Shown here: positions 41,107 through 42,069 of the stretch, piece by piece
Numbering within the stretch: position 1 is the stretch's first letter
Layout: every line of letters begins with the position of its first letter
Assembly (NCBI GenBank): GCA_023133295.1
Contig: JAGLWT010000053.1
Location: forward strand, 1 to 42,069
Source: a bacterium
GTDB taxonomy: Bacteria; AUK180
DNA length: 42,069 nt
Reading direction: 5' to 3'
The notes under the pieces: model-generated
What the model was told of the DNA's origin: nothing
The model's input: only the letters and a program-made list of their open reading frames with translations
Database searches by the model: none
Position numbers and translations under genes: made by a program

Positions 41107-41973
41107 ATGAAGAACAAGGGGAAATTTTCGATTATTATACCTTCTCATAACGGTATGGGCGTATTACCGCAATGCATGGAGGCTCTGAGGACACAGACAT
41201 ATAAGAACTTTGAGGTGATAGTGGCCTTGAATCTGACGACTGATGATTCAGAGAAATATCTCAGATCATTGAACGGATTGGATATCAAGATAGTAAGAGA
41301 AGATACGATCGCTTCATCTTATGCCGCCCGCAATCTTGCGCTGGCATCCGCATCAGGGGATCTTATCGCCTTCATAGACGACGATTGTATACCGCTTGCT
41401 GATTGGCTGGAAAATGCTTTGAAGTACTTGAGGAAATATGATATGGTGGCGGGACATATCGAGTTATACAGGGAATCAGATCATAATATATGGGAACAGT
41501 TGGATGCTAAGATGCATGTGAATCAACGCAATTATTCCAAAAAGGGGATGTCCGCCGGTGGAAATTTATTGATCAGAAATTCTGTCTTTCTTTCTCAGGG
41601 TAACTTTCCTGTGGATATCGTTTCCGGTGCCGATATGTTATGGAGCAGAAGTGCGACGGAGAAAGGCTTCTCAATGATATACGCTCCCGATGTCCGCGTG
41701 CTTCATCATTCCAAAAAAACCTTTGCATCAATGTGGAAAAAAAGATTCAGAATAGGTATCGGCCATGCCCAAACCGGGACGATGAATGTTAAAAGTTTTC
41801 TGATCAAGTTAGTATCCTACCCATTCAAAAAAGGCGGCGGGTCAGCCTCTCAAACCTTATCCATCAAATTGTCTCTTCGTGAGCGGCTGCTTTTTATTAT
41901 ACTCGCGGCAGCATATTTATACGGATTGTTTCGAGGGATACTTTTTAAAACTGGCAAGAAACGGCTACGCTAG
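41107..41973 (+). CDS. Family 2 glycosyltransferase with C-terminal TM helix
   Basis: 288 residues. The GT-A start is FSIIIPSHNGMGVLPQCMEAL (about 6-26, split as FSIIIPSHNG and LPQCMEAL). The metal-binding triad is IDDDC (about 92-96), followed by AGGNLLIRNSVF and GADMLWS. A hydrophobic helix near the C-terminus (about 258-280) anchors it to the membrane. It likely transfers sugars for a surface polysaccharide, in line with the sugar operon at 11628-16596. It follows trmFO by 31 bases. The acceptor and donor are unknown. Confidence 0.9.
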   Translation: MKNKGKFSIIIPSHNGMGVLPQCMEALRTQTYKNFEVIVALNLTTDDSEKYLRSLNGLDIKIVREDTIASSYAARNLALASASGDLIAFIDDDCIPLADWLENALKYLRKYDMVAGHIELYRESDHNIWEQLDAKMHVNQRNYSKKGMSAGGNLLIRNSVFLSQGNFPVDIVSGADMLWSRSATEKGFSMIYAPDVRVLHHSKKTFASMWKKRFRIGIGHAQTGTMNVKSFLIKLVSYPFKKGGGSASQTLSIKLSLRERLLFIILAAAYLYGLFRGILFKTGKKRLR

Positions 41974-42069
41974 GAATATGTTCAAAAGTTAAAAGGTTGA
42001 CCTCACTGCAAAAAGGTTTCACAAATAATTAGAAATATCCCCTGAAATCACATCAAATAGTTGGAAAAA
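41974..42069. repeat. Terminal intergenic piece with TTCAAAAGTT repeat
   Basis: Positions 41979-42000 read as another copy of the word repeat TGTTCAAAAGTTAAAAGG seen at 36561 and (reversed) 11586. No gene is visible before the window ends. Confidence 0.45.

Overview
The window is a dense bacterial chromosome segment of moderate G+C with housekeeping genes (dnaA, a relA/spoT homologue, ileS, lspA, lgt, trmFO, an rluD-type gene). LspA, Lgt, a lipobox protein, an LPS-type sugar-nucleotide operon and a CapA-family protein fit a cell with lipoproteins and a surface polysaccharide, most likely a diderm. The gene mix (DUF401, Mth938-like, Memo/AMMECR1 pair, DUF4175-like, MoxR/DUF58) and the absence of dnaN or recF beside dnaA suggest an uncultured or poorly studied lineage. 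I cannot name the phylum from sequence alone.

Layout. 1-551: repeat debris without a convincing gene. 552-2150: a GumN-type lipoprotein and a secreted outer-membrane-lipoprotein-like protein. 2330-4820: an AT-rich accessory block with its own sigma70-like promoters, holding a zinc-ribbon membrane protein, a voltage-gated-type K+ channel, an overlapping 30-residue membrane microprotein, and a frameshifted membrane/coiled-coil gene. 5149-6162: a second K+ channel with an RCK domain. 6443-10163: operon of HD hydrolase, MoxR ATPase, DUF58 and a DUF4381-like protein, converging on and overlapping a DUF401 permease-like gene. 11628-16596: four-gene sugar operon (transketolase, CDP-paratose-2-epimerase-like, epimerase/dehydratase, dTDP-rhamnose-4-epimerase-like). 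16597-19330: a MITE-like element, a probable oriC, dnaA and a second element. 19331-23400: operon rfbD, relA/spoT, YfiH/LACC1, Mth938-like. 23638-27574: decayed nucleotide cyclase, DUF362 ferredoxin, CapA, and a two-gene nucleotidyltransferase module. 27685-33286: ileS, dksA/traR, lspA, lgt, unknown, rluD. 33318-36545: TPR-like membrane protein, Memo-like, AMMECR1. 36940-41973: DUF4175-like giant, trmFO, glycosyltransferase.

Two genome-scale patterns stand out. First, intergenic spaces carry a modular family of short elements that share a roughly 33-bp terminal sequence ending in TA, with at least three interchangeable subterminal cassettes. One element end supplies the dnaA stop codon, and another probably supplies the start codon of the DUF4175-like gene. 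Second, several genes (rfbD, capA, the 33318 gene, dnaA) have a good -35/-10 promoter whose -10 box lies only 5-9 bases before the ATG, which predicts leaderless mRNAs. No tRNA, rRNA, CRISPR or transposase gene was recognised.
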